Assembly: GCA_018798825.1 (NCBI GenBank)
Contig: CP076355.1
Location: 526,001-590,000 of the forward strand
Origin: Ochrobactrum sp. BTU1
GTDB lineage: Bacteria; Pseudomonadota; Alphaproteobacteria; Rhizobiales; Rhizobiaceae
Length of the DNA stretch: 64,000 nucleotides
Direction: 5' to 3'
Position numbers and translations under genes: made by a program. Below, in pieces: positions 17,672 to 26,971 of the stretch. A model generated the notes under the pieces. That model was not told the DNA's origin and searched no databases. It was given only the letters and a program-made list of their open reading frames with translations. Each line of letters begins with the position of its first letter. Position 1 is the stretch's first letter.

Positions 17672-18145
17672 ATGGCTATTCGGGTTTCCGTCGAGACCCC
17701 ATTACAGGATGATGTGCGTGATCTTGTTAGAGCATTGAACACGCATATGCTGCCGCTTTCTCCTATCGAGTTCCAGTTCAAGATGACTGTTGAACAGATG
17801 GCGGAGCCGGACACTACGGTTTTCGTCGCGCGCGATGAAGATGGCAAGGCCGTCGGCTGTGGCGCGCTGAAGATGCACGGTAACCGAGTGGGTGAACTCA
17901 AGCGCATGTTCACGCGCCCGGAAGTTCGAGGCAAGCGTATCGGCTCACATCTTGTCGATGCGATTGTCGAGCTGGCAAGAGCCAAGGGTGCTTCGCGCCT
18001 GGTCCTTGAAACGGGCACCGGCCCGGGCTTTGATGCTGCCTGGCGGCTTTATGAAAATTCAGGTTTTGAGCGTTGCGGAGTGGTTCTGGATTATCCCGAC
18101 TCCGAATACAGCGCCTTTTTTGAAAAGCGTCTCGTTGAGGCGTGA
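17672..18145 (+). CDS. GNAT-family N-acetyltransferase inside the gat operon
   Basis: 157-residue single-domain GNAT enzyme that transfers an acetyl group from acetyl-CoA. The acetyl-CoA loop is [16 protein letters not shown], followed by the typical LVLETGTG strand and the [10 protein letters not shown] motif near the C-terminus. The substrate is not evident. It begins four bases after gatC and its stop overlaps the region just before gatA, so all three must be co-transcribed. The tight packing suggests co-expression with the amidotransferase rather than chance. Confidence 0.88.
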   Translation: MAIRVSVETPLQDDVRDLVRALNTHMLPLSPIEFQFKMTVEQMAEPDTTVFVARDEDGKAVGCGALKMHGNRVGELKRMFTRPEVRGKRIGSHLVDAIVELARAKGASRLVLETGTGPGFDAAWRLYENSGFERCGVVLDYPDSEYSAFFEKRLVEA

Positions 18146-18162
18146 CTTTACAGGATTTGATG

Positions 18163-19644
18163 ATGAGCGAACTGACCGCACTGACCATTGCCGAAGCGCG
18201 CGACAAGCTGAAGGCCAAGGCTTTCACCGCGACCGAACTCACAGAAGCCTATATTGCGGCTATTGAATCCGCCAATGACAAGCTGAATGCCTATGTCGCT
18301 GTGACACCAGAAAAAGCGCGCGAAATGGCAAAAGCTTCTGATGCCCGCATTGCCGAAGGTAAGGCGGGTGCACTCGAAGGCATTCCGCTTGGCGTGAAAG
18401 ACCTGTTTGCGACCAAAGGTGTTCACACGCAGGCCTGCTCACATATTCTCGATGGCTTCAAGCCTGAATATGAATCGACCGTTACAGCCAATCTCTGGTC
18501 TGACGGCGCTGTCATGCTGGGCAAGCTTAACATGGACGAATTCGCTATGGGCTCGTCCAATGAGAGCTCCTATTATGGCCCTGTGAAGAACCCGTGGCGT
18601 GCGAACGGCTCGGACGTTGATTTGGTGCCGGGCGGCTCGTCGGGTGGTTCTTCGGCAGCTGTTGCTGCACATCTCTGCGCAGGCGCCACGGCAACCGATA
18701 CGGGCGGCTCGATCCGTCAGCCAGCGGCTTTCACCGGCACTGTCGGTATCAAGCCGACCTATGGTCGTGTTTCGCGCTGGGGCACAGTTGCTTATGCATC
18801 CTCGCTTGATCAGGCTGGCCCGATTGCTCGCGATGTGCGGGATGCCGCGATTCTGCTCAAGTCTATGGCATCGCTTGATCTCAAAGATACCACTTCGGTT
18901 GATTTGCCAGTGCCGGACTACGAAGCAGCTATCGGCAAGTCGCTGAAGGGCCTCAAGATTGGTATTCCGAGGGAATATCGTATCGATGGTATGCCGGAAG
19001 AAATCGAAGCGCTCTGGCAGAAGGGCGTCCAGTATCTCAAAGATGCTGGCGCTGAAATCGTCGATGTTTCGCTGCCGCACACAAAATATGCGCTTGCTGC
19101 CTATTACATTGTGGCACCTGCGGAAGCTTCGTCCAATCTCGCACGTTATGATGGCGTACGTTACGGTCTGCGCGTACCAGGCAAGGATATTGCCGATATG
19201 TACGAACAGAGCCGTGCTGCAGGTTTTGGCAAGGAAGTGAAGCGCCGTATTCTGACCGGAACCTATGTTCTATCGGCTGGCTATTACGACGCATATTATC
19301 TACGCGCTCAGAAGGTTCGCACGCTGATCAACAAAGACTTTGAAAATGTCTTTGCAAGCGGCGTTCATGCAATCCTGACGCCTGTTACGCCTTCCGCTGC
19401 GTTCAGCATTGGCGATAAGGAACTCGCAAACGATCCGGTCAAGATGTATCTCAATGACATCTTCACCATCACGCTTAACATGGCTGGCCTGCCGGGTATC
19501 GCGGTTCCTGCTGGCCTCAACGATCAGGGGCTGCCGCTTGGTCTGCAGCTGATCGGTCGCCCGTTTGAAGAAGAAACGCTGTTTCAGGCTGCTGGCGCAA
19601 TTGAGCAAGCTGCGGGACGCTTTACACCGAAGAAATGGTGGTAA
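18163..19644 (+). CDS. gatA: Asp-tRNA(Asn)/Glu-tRNA(Gln) amidotransferase subunit A
   Basis: 493-residue amidase-signature enzyme that releases ammonia from glutamine for transamidation of Glu-tRNA(Gln) and Asp-tRNA(Asn). The catalytic Lys is in [11 protein letters not shown], and the Gly/Ser stretch [12 protein letters not shown] together with [14 protein letters not shown] supplies the cis-Ser and nucleophile Ser. The start is set at 18163 (ATG ATG at 18160-18165, with AGGA upstream), giving MSELTALT. gatB is not adjacent in this window. A hairpin with a T run lies just past the stop. Confidence 0.95.
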   Translation: MSELTALTIAEARDKLKAKAFTATELTEAYIAAIESANDKLNAYVAVTPEKAREMAKASDARIAEGKAGALEGIPLGVKDLFATKGVHTQACSHILDGFKPEYESTVTANLWSDGAVMLGKLNMDEFAMGSSNESSYYGPVKNPWRANGSDVDLVPGGSSGGSSAAVAAHLCAGATATDTGGSIRQPAAFTGTVGIKPTYGRVSRWGTVAYASSLDQAGPIARDVRDAAILLKSMASLDLKDTTSVDLPVPDYEAAIGKSLKGLKIGIPREYRIDGMPEEIEALWQKGVQYLKDAGAEIVDVSLPHTKYALAAYYIVAPAEASSNLARYDGVRYGLRVPGKDIADMYEQSRAAGFGKEVKRRILTGTYVLSAGYYDAYYLRAQKVRTLINKDFENVFASGVHAILTPVTPSAAFSIGDKELANDPVKMYLNDIFTITLNMAGLPGIAVPAGLNDQGLPLGLQLIGRPFEEETLFQAAGAIEQAAGRFTPKKWW

Positions 19645-20126
19645 AATCTGAAGTTTCCATTCGCCGGCCAGAAATGACCGGCGAATTTGTTTTTATGGCC
19701 GAAATCGCGGTGCGCGCATGGCAAAACACAGCGCGCGACATTGTGCTGAGGGATGAAAGCCGGTCGGAACTCCAAGCCAAATTCCTGCGCGACTTGCGCG
19801 GGAATGGCGATGGTGTTTTGTTGGCGGAACGATGCGGCGAAATATACGGTTGGGGCGCTCGTGTCCCGAAATCAAACTACATTTCCGACCTCTGGATTGA
19901 TCCCGTGTATCACGGTCAGGGCGTAGGCGGGGCATTGCTTGGTGCGCTGATGGTGCAGATTGTGCTTGACGGCTTTGCGGAGGCTGAAATCGGCACCCAT
20001 GCGGATAATTCACCAGCAATAGGGCTTTATGAAAAGGTAGGGTTCAAGACTTATCACCGCAGCGACGAATGGTCGGAGAGTTTTGGTCGTAAGGTTGAAA
20101 AGGTTAGAATGCAGGCAAAGCTTTAG
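19635..20126 (+). CDS. GNAT-family N-acetyltransferase overlapping gatA
   Basis: 163-residue GNAT protein. The start at 19635 overlaps the gatA stop and supplies the first strand (VSIRRPEM) expected before [14 protein letters not shown]. The acetyl-CoA loop is [16 protein letters not shown] and the C-terminal motif is [15 protein letters not shown] terminator-like hairpin lies within its first 20 codons, so expression from the gat transcript may depend on read-through. A later ATG at 19695 would avoid the hairpin but lose the first strand. Substrate unknown. Confidence 0.8.
   Translation: MVVKSEVSIRRPEMTGEFVFMAEIAVRAWQNTARDIVLRDESRSELQAKFLRDLRGNGDGVLLAERCGEIYGWGARVPKSNYISDLWIDPVYHGQGVGGALLGALMVQIVLDGFAEAEIGTHADNSPAIGLYEKVGFKTYHRSDEWSESFGRKVEKVRMQAKL
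19659..19694 (+). terminator. gatA terminator inside the next gene
   Basis: ATTCGCCGG pairs perfectly with CCGGCGAAT (9 bp, ten-base loop) and is followed by TTGTTTTT. It has the form of an intrinsic terminator 14 bases after the gatA stop, but lies within the 5' end of the overlapping acetyltransferase frame. Confidence 0.75.
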
Positions 20127-20195
20127 ACGAGCATTGCCATTTCAAGCAAAGCTCCTATCCTATTCTGTAGCAATTAGTTTCATGAGGAGGGGCAC

Positions 20196-20378
20196 ATGTG
20201 GATCATGCTTACGGATGTCAGCGGCGAGAGGGTTGCAGTGAACTTCAATCACGTCCTGTCATACAACGCTTACGGCACTGGAACCCGTATCGTTACGCTC
20301 AGCGCAGACCTGACATTTTTCGTTAAAGAGTCGACAGAGGAAATTGAAACCAAGCTTGGCATTGACGTCAAGAATTGA
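20196..20378 (+). CDS. Small conserved-looking protein, FlbD-like pattern
   Basis: 60-residue protein with a strong ribosome site (GAGGAGG, eight bases before the ATG). Its layout is a short beta-rich protein: MWIMLTDVSGERVAVNFNH, then a middle strand, then FFVKESTEEIETKLG. The VKES-EEI ending and length recall the FlbD family of small flagellar proteins, but no flagellar genes are near, so I do not assign that name. It may be a stand-alone regulator or an uncharacterised Rhizobiales protein. Confidence 0.7.
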   Translation: MWIMLTDVSGERVAVNFNHVLSYNAYGTGTRIVTLSADLTFFVKESTEEIETKLGIDVKN

Positions 20379-20486
20379 GCTTTTGCCTCAAAAGATTATC
20401 CATTTCCTTCACAAGATTGGGGACATGGTGAAATTCGTATCTCTCCCGACCATTCGACAAGCGCACGATAGGGAGAAAAACAAAGT

Positions 20487-22592
20487 TTAAATATCCAGTT
20501 CTTCCACAAAAGCGGCACGATCCTGAATGAACCGGAAGCGGGCTTCCGGCTTTGTACCCATCAGATCATCAACAGTGCTGCGCGTCTCATCTATGTAGTC
20601 TTCATCGACATGAACACGAAGAAGCGTACGCTTTTTCGGATCCATCGTCGTTTCTTTCAGCTGCTCGGCGCGCATTTCGCCAAGGCCTTTGAAACGGCCG
20701 ATTTCGATTTTTCCGCGTCCGGTAAACATTGTGCGAAGCAGCTCGTCCTTGTGTGCGTCGTCACGAGCATAGGCGACTTTGCCACCCTGGCTCAGACGAT
20801 AAAGCGGTGGGACTGCCAGATACAGATGCCCGTTGCGGATGAGATCTGGCATTTCCTGGTAGAAGAACGTAATGAGCAGCGATGCAATATGCGCGCCGTC
20901 CACGTCAGCATCGGTCATCACGATGACGCGGTCATAACGCAAATCTTCTTCACGATAATTTTTTCGCGTGCCACTGCCCAACGCCTGCACTAGATCAGCA
21001 ATCTGCTGGTTGGCTGTCAGCTTCTCACGACCAGCACTGGCAACATTGAGGATTTTACCGCGTAGGGGCAAGATCGCCTGATTGGAGCGATTACGTGCCT
21101 GCTTCGCGGAGCCGCCAGCCGAGTCACCTTCGACGATGAAAAGTTCTGCACCTGCTGCAGCATTCTGAGTGCAGTCCGCAAGCTTGCCCGGAAGGCGCAG
21201 TTTACGCGTCGCGCTCTTTCGAACGGTTTCCTTTTCTTGACGGCGACGAAGACGCTCTTCTGCACGGTCTACAACCCAGTCGAGCAAGCGCGATGCTTCC
21301 TGCGGTGAAGCTGTAAGCCAGTGATCAAACGGATCGCGAATAACATTTTCCACGATACGCTGCGCTTCGACGGTTGCAAGCTTATCCTTGGTCTGGCCCA
21401 CAAACTCCGGTTCGCGAATGAAGACCGAGAGCATCGCTGCTGCAGAAATCATCACGTCATCGGTGGTGATAATCGACGCACGCTTGTTATTGGTCAGTTC
21501 CGCATAGGCCTTTAGGCCACGCGTTAATGCAATGCGAAGACCTGCTTCATGCGTGCCGCCGTCGCCCGTAGGGATGGTGTTACAGTAGGAATTGACGAAG
21601 CCATCCCCCCCGTACCACGATACAGCCCATTCAACAGCGCCATGTCCGCCCTGCTTTTCTGTACGGCCTGAGAAAATCTCGCGCGTCACCTGATGTTCTT
21701 TGCCGAGCGAGGCAGAGAGATAATCCTTGAGGCCACCGGGGAAGTGGAAAACAGCCTTTTCCGGCGTTTCCTTCTTTGGGTCGAGAAGCGACGGATCGCA
21801 GCTCCAGCGAATCTCTACCCCACCAAACAGATAAGCCTTCGAGCGGGCCATGCGGTACAGCCGGTGCGGATCGAATTGCGCGGTTTTGCCGAAGATATCC
21901 GGGTCAGGATGAAAGCGGACGCGCGTACCGCGACGGTTATGGACTTCGCCGACATCTTCAAGGCCACCCTGCGGAATGCCGCGCGAAAAGCGCTGGCGAT
22001 AAAGACGGCGATTGCGCGCGACTTCTACTTCCAGAACATCAGAAAGCGCGTTAACCACCGAAACACCCACGCCGTGCAGGCCGCCAGAGGTTTCATAGGC
22101 TTTGCCATCGAATTTACCGCCCGCGTGTAGCTTGGTCATGATGACTTCAAGCGTCGATTTTCCCGGGACTTGCGGGTGTTCATCAACCGGAATACCGCGT
22201 CCGTTATCGCTTACCGTTAGGAAACCGTCGGCGTCGAAGCTGACTTCAATGAAATTGGCATGGCCTGCAACAGCTTCGTCCATCGAGTTATCGATGACTT
22301 CTGCAAAGAGGTGATGCAGAGCTTTCTCGTCCGTGCCGCCGATATACATACCTGGCCGCAGACGGACGGGCTCGAGCCCTTCCAGAACACGAATAGAGGA
22401 GGCGTTGTAATCATCTGCTCCAGATGAAACGGGCGGAGCCTTGGTTGCGACAGCAGCTGATTTCGGTGCGGATGGTGTCGTTGCCGCTTGCGCAATGGAT
22501 GTCGATGCGGGAGCCTTCTTGGGCTGCTGCTCCATCTGCCGTTCACGGGCATTGTTAACTACTCTGGAAAAGAGATCGTTGCTGTCGTCCAT
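20487..22592 (-). CDS. parE: DNA topoisomerase IV subunit B
   Basis: 701-residue ATPase subunit of topoisomerase IV, which decatenates daughter chromosomes together with ParC. The GHKL ATPase shows IDNSMDEAVAGHANF, VSDNGRGIPVDEHP and TSGGLHGVGVSVVNALS. The TOPRIM part shows EGDSAGGSAKQARNRSNQ and DADVDGAHIASLL. The length and lack of a GyrB-type insertion favour ParE. About 60 residues rich in Ala, Pro and Ser precede the conserved IRVLEGLEPVRLRPGMYIGG, an alphaproteobacterial extension. The start at 22592 (MDDSNDLFSR) is preferred to the long upstream extension, which is compositionally unlike the protein. Confidence 0.95.
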   Translation of the reverse strand: MDDSNDLFSRVVNNARERQMEQQPKKAPASTSIAQAATTPSAPKSAAVATKAPPVSSGADDYNASSIRVLEGLEPVRLRPGMYIGGTDEKALHHLFAEVIDNSMDEAVAGHANFIEVSFDADGFLTVSDNGRGIPVDEHPQVPGKSTLEVIMTKLHAGGKFDGKAYETSGGLHGVGVSVVNALSDVLEVEVARNRRLYRQRFSRGIPQGGLEDVGEVHNRRGTRVRFHPDPDIFGKTAQFDPHRLYRMARSKAYLFGGVEIRWSCDPSLLDPKKETPEKAVFHFPGGLKDYLSASLGKEHQVTREIFSGRTEKQGGHGAVEWAVSWYGGDGFVNSYCNTIPTGDGGTHEAGLRIALTRGLKAYAELTNNKRASIITTDDVMISAAAMLSVFIREPEFVGQTKDKLATVEAQRIVENVIRDPFDHWLTASPQEASRLLDWVVDRAEERLRRRQEKETVRKSATRKLRLPGKLADCTQNAAAGAELFIVEGDSAGGSAKQARNRSNQAILPLRGKILNVASAGREKLTANQQIADLVQALGSGTRKNYREEDLRYDRVIVMTDADVDGAHIASLLITFFYQEMPDLIRNGHLYLAVPPLYRLSQGGKVAYARDDAHKDELLRTMFTGRGKIEIGRFKGLGEMRAEQLKETTMDPKKRTLLRVHVDEDYIDETRSTVDDLMGTKPEARFRFIQDRAAFVEELDI

Positions 22593-22889
22593 ATTGGTGC
22601 GAAAAGCTTTCTGTCTAAAACCGAATGAACCGCCCCTACCGAACGGCACGAAATAAGTTAGCTGCGAATCACGTGAATAATGCCACGAGATTAGCCGCAA
22701 TGCGAACAGAGTTCGCCTTACGTTCCATTTTTGACCCAAGTTATCAAATGGTTTTGCTCACAGTGAAACCGATTTGCACCAGAAACATGGCGAAAGTCAA
22801 ACCGGGCGCTTTGCTTGAGCGAATTAAGATGGAAACGGGCAGGCCATTCGCGTAAGCGCAATGGCAGTTGGAAAATTGCGAGTAATGAG

Positions 22890-23810
22890 ATGCAGGGTAG
22901 GGTAGTAGGCGGCACAGAAGCCCACGTAAAGGGCATGGCGATCATGGTGCTTTCGGTATTGCTGCTGCCTCTCATGGATGCCATCGGTAAATGGCTTGCC
23001 ATGATGGATAATATGCCGCCGGCCACTGTCACCTTCATGCGCTTTTTCATTCAGTCAGTGCTGATGTTTTTCGTGCTGATCGTCATGAGTGGTTTCGCGT
23101 CCCTACGGACCACTCATCTTGTCGGCAATCTTGTGCGCGGGGCGCTGATGGGCTTTGGAGGAACGTGTTTCTTCACGGCTGTAAAATATATGCCTCTGGC
23201 AGACGCCATGGCTGTGTTTTTTGCTGAACCGTTGATCCTGACGCTGCTTTCAGCCGTTTTCCTCAAGGAAAAAGTCGGCTGGCGTCGTTTCAGCGCTGTG
23301 GGTATCGGTCTCATTGGCACGATGATCGTTATTCAGCCAAGTTTCGAGATTTTCGGGGCAGTATCCTTGTTGCCTCTCGCAACCGCTGTAACTTTTGCAA
23401 TTTATCTGATCCTGAACCGAAAGTATGGCACAAAGGAAAGCCCGGTCGTCATGCAGCTTTATGCCGGTATCGGCGGGGCGGCGCTAGCAGGTTTGGCGAT
23501 GGTATTCGGCACGGGTCTAGGCATTGAAGATTTGAGTTTTGCGCTGCCGCATAGCCTGCAGCCTTGGCTGCTTCTGCTTTTGCTCGGTACAATTGGTACC
23601 GTCAGCCATCTCCTCGTGGTGCAGGCATTCAAGCTCGCACCCGCATCCATGCTTGCGCCGTTCCAATATCTGGAAATTGTTAATGCGGTTCTGGTCGGTT
23701 TGCTGGTGTTTGGCGATTTTCCGACGCCGTCCAAATGGTTCGGCATCGCGATCATCGTGGGATCAGGCTTCTATGTCTTCATGCGCGAGCGGCGCGTGAA
23801 GAGCGCCTGA
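22890..23810 (+). CDS. DMT-superfamily (EamA) transporter
   Basis: 306-residue inner-membrane protein with ten hydrophobic helices forming two EamA repeats. The first repeat is at about residues 15-145 and the second (SLLPLATAVTFAIYLILNRKYG onward) at about 155-300. Family features include the Glu-Pro in FFAEPLILTLLSAVFLKEKVGWRR after the fourth helix. Substrates of this family range from metabolites to drugs and cannot be read here. The start at 22890 is chosen by comparison with the family; the frame is open to 22815. It converges end to end with lipB with no gap. Confidence 0.85.
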   Translation: MQGRVVGGTEAHVKGMAIMVLSVLLLPLMDAIGKWLAMMDNMPPATVTFMRFFIQSVLMFFVLIVMSGFASLRTTHLVGNLVRGALMGFGGTCFFTAVKYMPLADAMAVFFAEPLILTLLSAVFLKEKVGWRRFSAVGIGLIGTMIVIQPSFEIFGAVSLLPLATAVTFAIYLILNRKYGTKESPVVMQLYAGIGGAALAGLAMVFGTGLGIEDLSFALPHSLQPWLLLLLLGTIGTVSHLLVVQAFKLAPASMLAPFQYLEIVNAVLVGLLVFGDFPTPSKWFGIAIIVGSGFYVFMRERRVKSA

Positions 23811-24566
23811 TTATTTTGTCTGGCGAGGTCCGAAGACGTTTTCGAAGGCCGTGCCCAATGCAACATCGACATCGCCCATCGTCACCGGAAGACCTAGATC
23901 GACGAGACTTGTCACGCCGTAATCAGAAATCCCGCACGGAACAATGCCGCCAAAATGTTCGAGTTCCGGCTCGACATTGATGGCAATACCATGGAAGCTT
24001 ACCCACCGGCGCAGACGAATTCCAATAGCGGCAATCTTGTCTTCGCACATGCCGCCACTGGCAAGCAGCGGCTTTTCGGGACGGACAACCCATACACCAA
24101 CGCGATCTGCACGCCTTTCACCTTTGACATTGAACTGCGCGAGCGTTTCTACAATCCATTGCTCAAGCGCGGTCACAAATGCGCGCACATCTTCACGGCG
24201 CCGCTTCAGGTCGAGCATGACATAAGCCACACGCTGGCCGGGACCGTGATAAGTATATTCGCCGCCGCGTCCGGTATTGAACACGGGAAAGCGATCGGGC
24301 GTTAGCAGATCTGCTGATTGAGCACTGGTGCCAGCCGTGTAGAGCGATGGGTGCTCGACGAGCCAGACGAGTTCGTTGGCCGCACCTTCACGAATAGCTG
24401 CCACGCGCGCTTCCATAAAAGCGAGCGCTTCGTCGTAATCCGTCAAACCGTCCGATATCAGCCAATCAACAGGCGGCGCGTCGACTATGACGGGGAGGAA
24501 ATGCGTTTCCTTCTGCTGAGCGGTGACTTCGGATTGTTCGGAAAAAAGAGCAGAGCTGTCGTTCAT
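23811..24566 (-). CDS. lipB: Octanoyl-[acyl-carrier-protein]-protein N-octanoyltransferase
   Basis: 251-residue lipoate-synthesis enzyme that moves octanoyl from ACP to the E2 and GcvH lipoyl domains. The signature [21 protein letters not shown], the Lys region ([22 protein letters not shown]) and the Cys in [14 protein letters not shown] form the Cys-Lys active site. An N-terminal extension of about 25 residues precedes the domain, as in related genomes. It is divergent from nothing obvious: the LOV kinase lies upstream in the same direction, 70 bases away. Confidence 0.95.
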   Translation of the reverse strand: MNDSSALFSEQSEVTAQQKETHFLPVIVDAPPVDWLISDGLTDYDEALAFMEARVAAIREGAANELVWLVEHPSLYTAGTSAQSADLLTPDRFPVFNTGRGGEYTYHGPGQRVAYVMLDLKRRREDVRAFVTALEQWIVETLAQFNVKGERRADRVGVWVVRPEKPLLASGGMCEDKIAAIGIRLRRWVSFHGIAINVEPELEHFGGIVPCGISDYGVTSLVDLGLPVTMGDVDVALGTAFENVFGPRQTK

Positions 24567-24636
24567 GATGGCAGCATATGGCGTTTTTTATGCTCTGCCG
24601 CCAGATGTCAAAATGCCTCTACGCGAAAGCGTGATG

Positions 24637-26232
24637 TCAGACGATTAGTGGGCTCGCACTTATCCTATGATCAAAGCCTGGAAATACATCGGTTGTGATC
24701 GGCGCGAGCACATTTATTCTCAAGCCTGTGGGATCAAAGTCGATGTCGCACCGTGCCTTGAGCTCTTCGGCAAGAACAAGCCGGATAAGCCGCTGGCCAA
24801 AGCCTCGTCGCGAAGGTCGCGCAACGGACGGACCATTGGTTTCCAGCCAACGCATCTGGAATTTTTTTTCGCCTTGGTCATCGACAATATCCCAGCTGAA
24901 ATCGACGCTACCATGCTCGTTGGACAGGGCACCGTACTTCACCGCATTGGTCGTAAGCTCATAGAGACCGAGAGAAAGCGATACCGTTACCCGGTCACTT
25001 ACAAAGAGCGAAGGCCCACTCATGCGGATGCGATTGCCAAAAGTTCTGTTGAACGGAGCCAATGCCGTATTAGCGATCTGCATAATGGTTGTGCCACCCC
25101 AGTCATCTTGCAGCAGCATGTCATGCGCTTGGGCCAACGCGTGAAGACGCTCGTTGAACAGCTTGCTTGCCTGTTCGGAACTTTCTGCATTACGTAAAGT
25201 CTGGTTGGCGATGGATTGGACCATAGCCATGGAATTTTTGAAGCGGTGGGAGATTTCCCTCGTCACTAATGCCTTGTCAGCTTCGGTCTGCTTGCGTTCG
25301 GTCACATCCAGCATAACGCCAAGCAATGTCGGATTGTCGCCGAGCAGCGCTTTGGCTCGCGTTTCCACCCAGATTGTCTGCCCGGTTCTGTTTACGATCC
25401 GATATTCCATGGAATACGGCTCACCAGTTAAAAAAGCAGCCTCCGTCTTTTGAATTACCGACATACGATCCTCAAGCGCGATCAGCTCAAGAATTTGGTC
25501 GAAATTTATGTGTTCATCGTCCCTAAAGCCAAAAATCCGGCGGCACTCAACAGAACCGGTTACGCTCCCTGTCTTCAGATCACGGGTCCAATAGCCGATA
25601 TTTGCGGCATTAACGATGTAATCGAGATAGTTCTGATGCCGTTTTGTCTCACTGGAAAGCGAGTCACGCTCTTGCTCCAATTCAACCAGACGTTTTAGCT
25701 CGAGCGTGACATCGAGTTGTGTGGAAACGAAATGCTGGATTACACCATCGGAGCTTCTGACTGGTGAAATGTGCAGCCGGTTCCAAAAGGCTTCGCCTGA
25801 TTTCTTATAGTTTAATATGTCGATATCGATTGAAGTGCCTGCTGAGATTGCCGTTTTTATTGCAATCACATCATCTGGATTGGTTCCAGAACCTTGCAGG
25901 AAACGGCAATTTTGGCCGATCACCTGATCTGCCGAATATCCCGTTAACAGCAAAAATGCTTTGTTCGCAAAGACAATCGGATTGTCGGAAAATTGCGGAT
26001 TGGTGATAAGCATAGGTGTGGGTGTATTTTCTACAGCCGCCAGAAAAGGATCAGCTTCTTTGGAAATCATGTCTGCAGCACAAAATCTGGATGCTTCCAA
26101 CTCAGTAGACACGGCAAACCCCACCATAAACACAAAGTTACGACGCCCATCAGCCACGGGCAAAACTAACTGATAATGTGGACCATGGCGAATAAAATCG
26201 CTTTGAGACTTAAGTCGGATTAAAGCCAACAT
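24637..26232 (-). CDS. LOV-PAS-HWE blue-light sensor histidine kinase
   Basis: 531-residue soluble sensor kinase. Residues about 60-165 form a LOV domain with the flavin-adduct motif GQNCRFLQG (Cys99) and the downstream [22 protein letters not shown] block, so covalent FMN photochemistry is expected. A PAS_3-type domain follows (about 205-315), and then an HWE-family kinase with the phosphorylated His in [15 protein letters not shown] and W-x-E in MRWLETNGP. The architecture and sequence resemble the Brucella LOV-HK, a blue-light-activated kinase tied to virulence and general stress. The start at 26232 has GAGG at good spacing; a shorter product from 26070 (MISKEADPF) is possible. No partner regulator is adjacent. 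Confidence 0.92.
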   Translation of the reverse strand: MLALIRLKSQSDFIRHGPHYQLVLPVADGRRNFVFMVGFAVSTELEASRFCAADMISKEADPFLAAVENTPTPMLITNPQFSDNPIVFANKAFLLLTGYSADQVIGQNCRFLQGSGTNPDDVIAIKTAISAGTSIDIDILNYKKSGEAFWNRLHISPVRSSDGVIQHFVSTQLDVTLELKRLVELEQERDSLSSETKRHQNYLDYIVNAANIGYWTRDLKTGSVTGSVECRRIFGFRDDEHINFDQILELIALEDRMSVIQKTEAAFLTGEPYSMEYRIVNRTGQTIWVETRAKALLGDNPTLLGVMLDVTERKQTEADKALVTREISHRFKNSMAMVQSIANQTLRNAESSEQASKLFNERLHALAQAHDMLLQDDWGGTTIMQIANTALAPFNRTFGNRIRMSGPSLFVSDRVTVSLSLGLYELTTNAVKYGALSNEHGSVDFSWDIVDDQGEKKFQMRWLETNGPSVARPSRRGFGQRLIRLVLAEELKARCDIDFDPTGLRINVLAPITTDVFPGFDHRISASPLIV

Positions 26233-26380
26233 GACATGAGCCTCAACACACGAGATTGCTTTTCCCTAAACCATGCCAATCACTTGTCAGATGTATAGGG
26301 CGCTATATATTCCTCATTATCATTCAGCACACGTTCATCTAGCATCGATAATGATGTGTGCAGTTGAACTGGAGAACAAG

Positions 26381-26902
26381 ATGATAAACAACTTAAAGAA
26401 AATGATGGTTGGCTTGGTCGGCGCAGCTTTTATGATCGGTGCGATGGCGCCTGTCTCTGCTGCTCCGGTCCTGCCCACCGCTCAGCTTGTTGATGCCAAT
26501 AATGTCATGCAAGTACGTGATCGTTGGGACCGCCGTGGTCATGGTAATTGGAACGGTCATCGTCCCGGTCGCCCTGGCTGGAATGGGCACCGCCCTGGTC
26601 CGCGTCCGGGTTGGAATCATCATCGCCCTCGTCCGGGTTATTGGAATGGTCATCGCGGCTATAACCACTATCGTCATGGCTATCGTCGTCATAATGATGG
26701 CTGGTGGTATCCGCTGGCAGCGTTCGGCGCTGGCGCGATCATCGGTGGTGCAATCGCTCAGCCAGCACCTCAGCCGGTTTACCGCGCTAGCAATAGCCAT
26801 GTTCAGTGGTGCTATAACCGCTACAGATCGTATCGCGCTTCGGACAATACGTTCCAGCCATATAATGGTCCGCGTCAGCAGTGCTATTCGCCATACCGTT
26901 AA
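26381..26902 (+). CDS. BA14K family protein
   Basis: 173-residue exported protein. A signal peptide ([22 protein letters not shown]) is followed by a middle segment of about 70 residues made of irregular G-H-R-P-G-W-N repeats. Then come a hydrophobic stretch ([19 protein letters not shown]) and the conserved BA14K tail, with [21 protein letters not shown] and a final QQCYSPY. The Brucella 14-kDa protein of this family is an immunoreactive, lectin-like envelope protein. The start at 26381 follows GGAG and gives a proper signal peptide. A strong terminator follows the stop. Confidence 0.92.
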   Translation: MINNLKKMMVGLVGAAFMIGAMAPVSAAPVLPTAQLVDANNVMQVRDRWDRRGHGNWNGHRPGRPGWNGHRPGPRPGWNHHRPRPGYWNGHRGYNHYRHGYRRHNDGWWYPLAAFGAGAIIGGAIAQPAPQPVYRASNSHVQWCYNRYRSYRASDNTFQPYNGPRQQCYSPYR

Positions 26903-26924
26903 TAGTATCGAAAATTCGGAAATG

Positions 26925-26951
26925 CAGCCGCCTCAAGAGGGCGGCTGTTTT
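26925..26951 (+). terminator. Terminator after the BA14K gene
   Basis: CAGCCGCC pairs with GGCGGCTG around a seven-base loop, followed by TTTT. It lies 22 bases after the stop codon. Confidence 0.88.
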
Positions 26952-26971
26952 CATGTGTGGGATCGGCTCTT

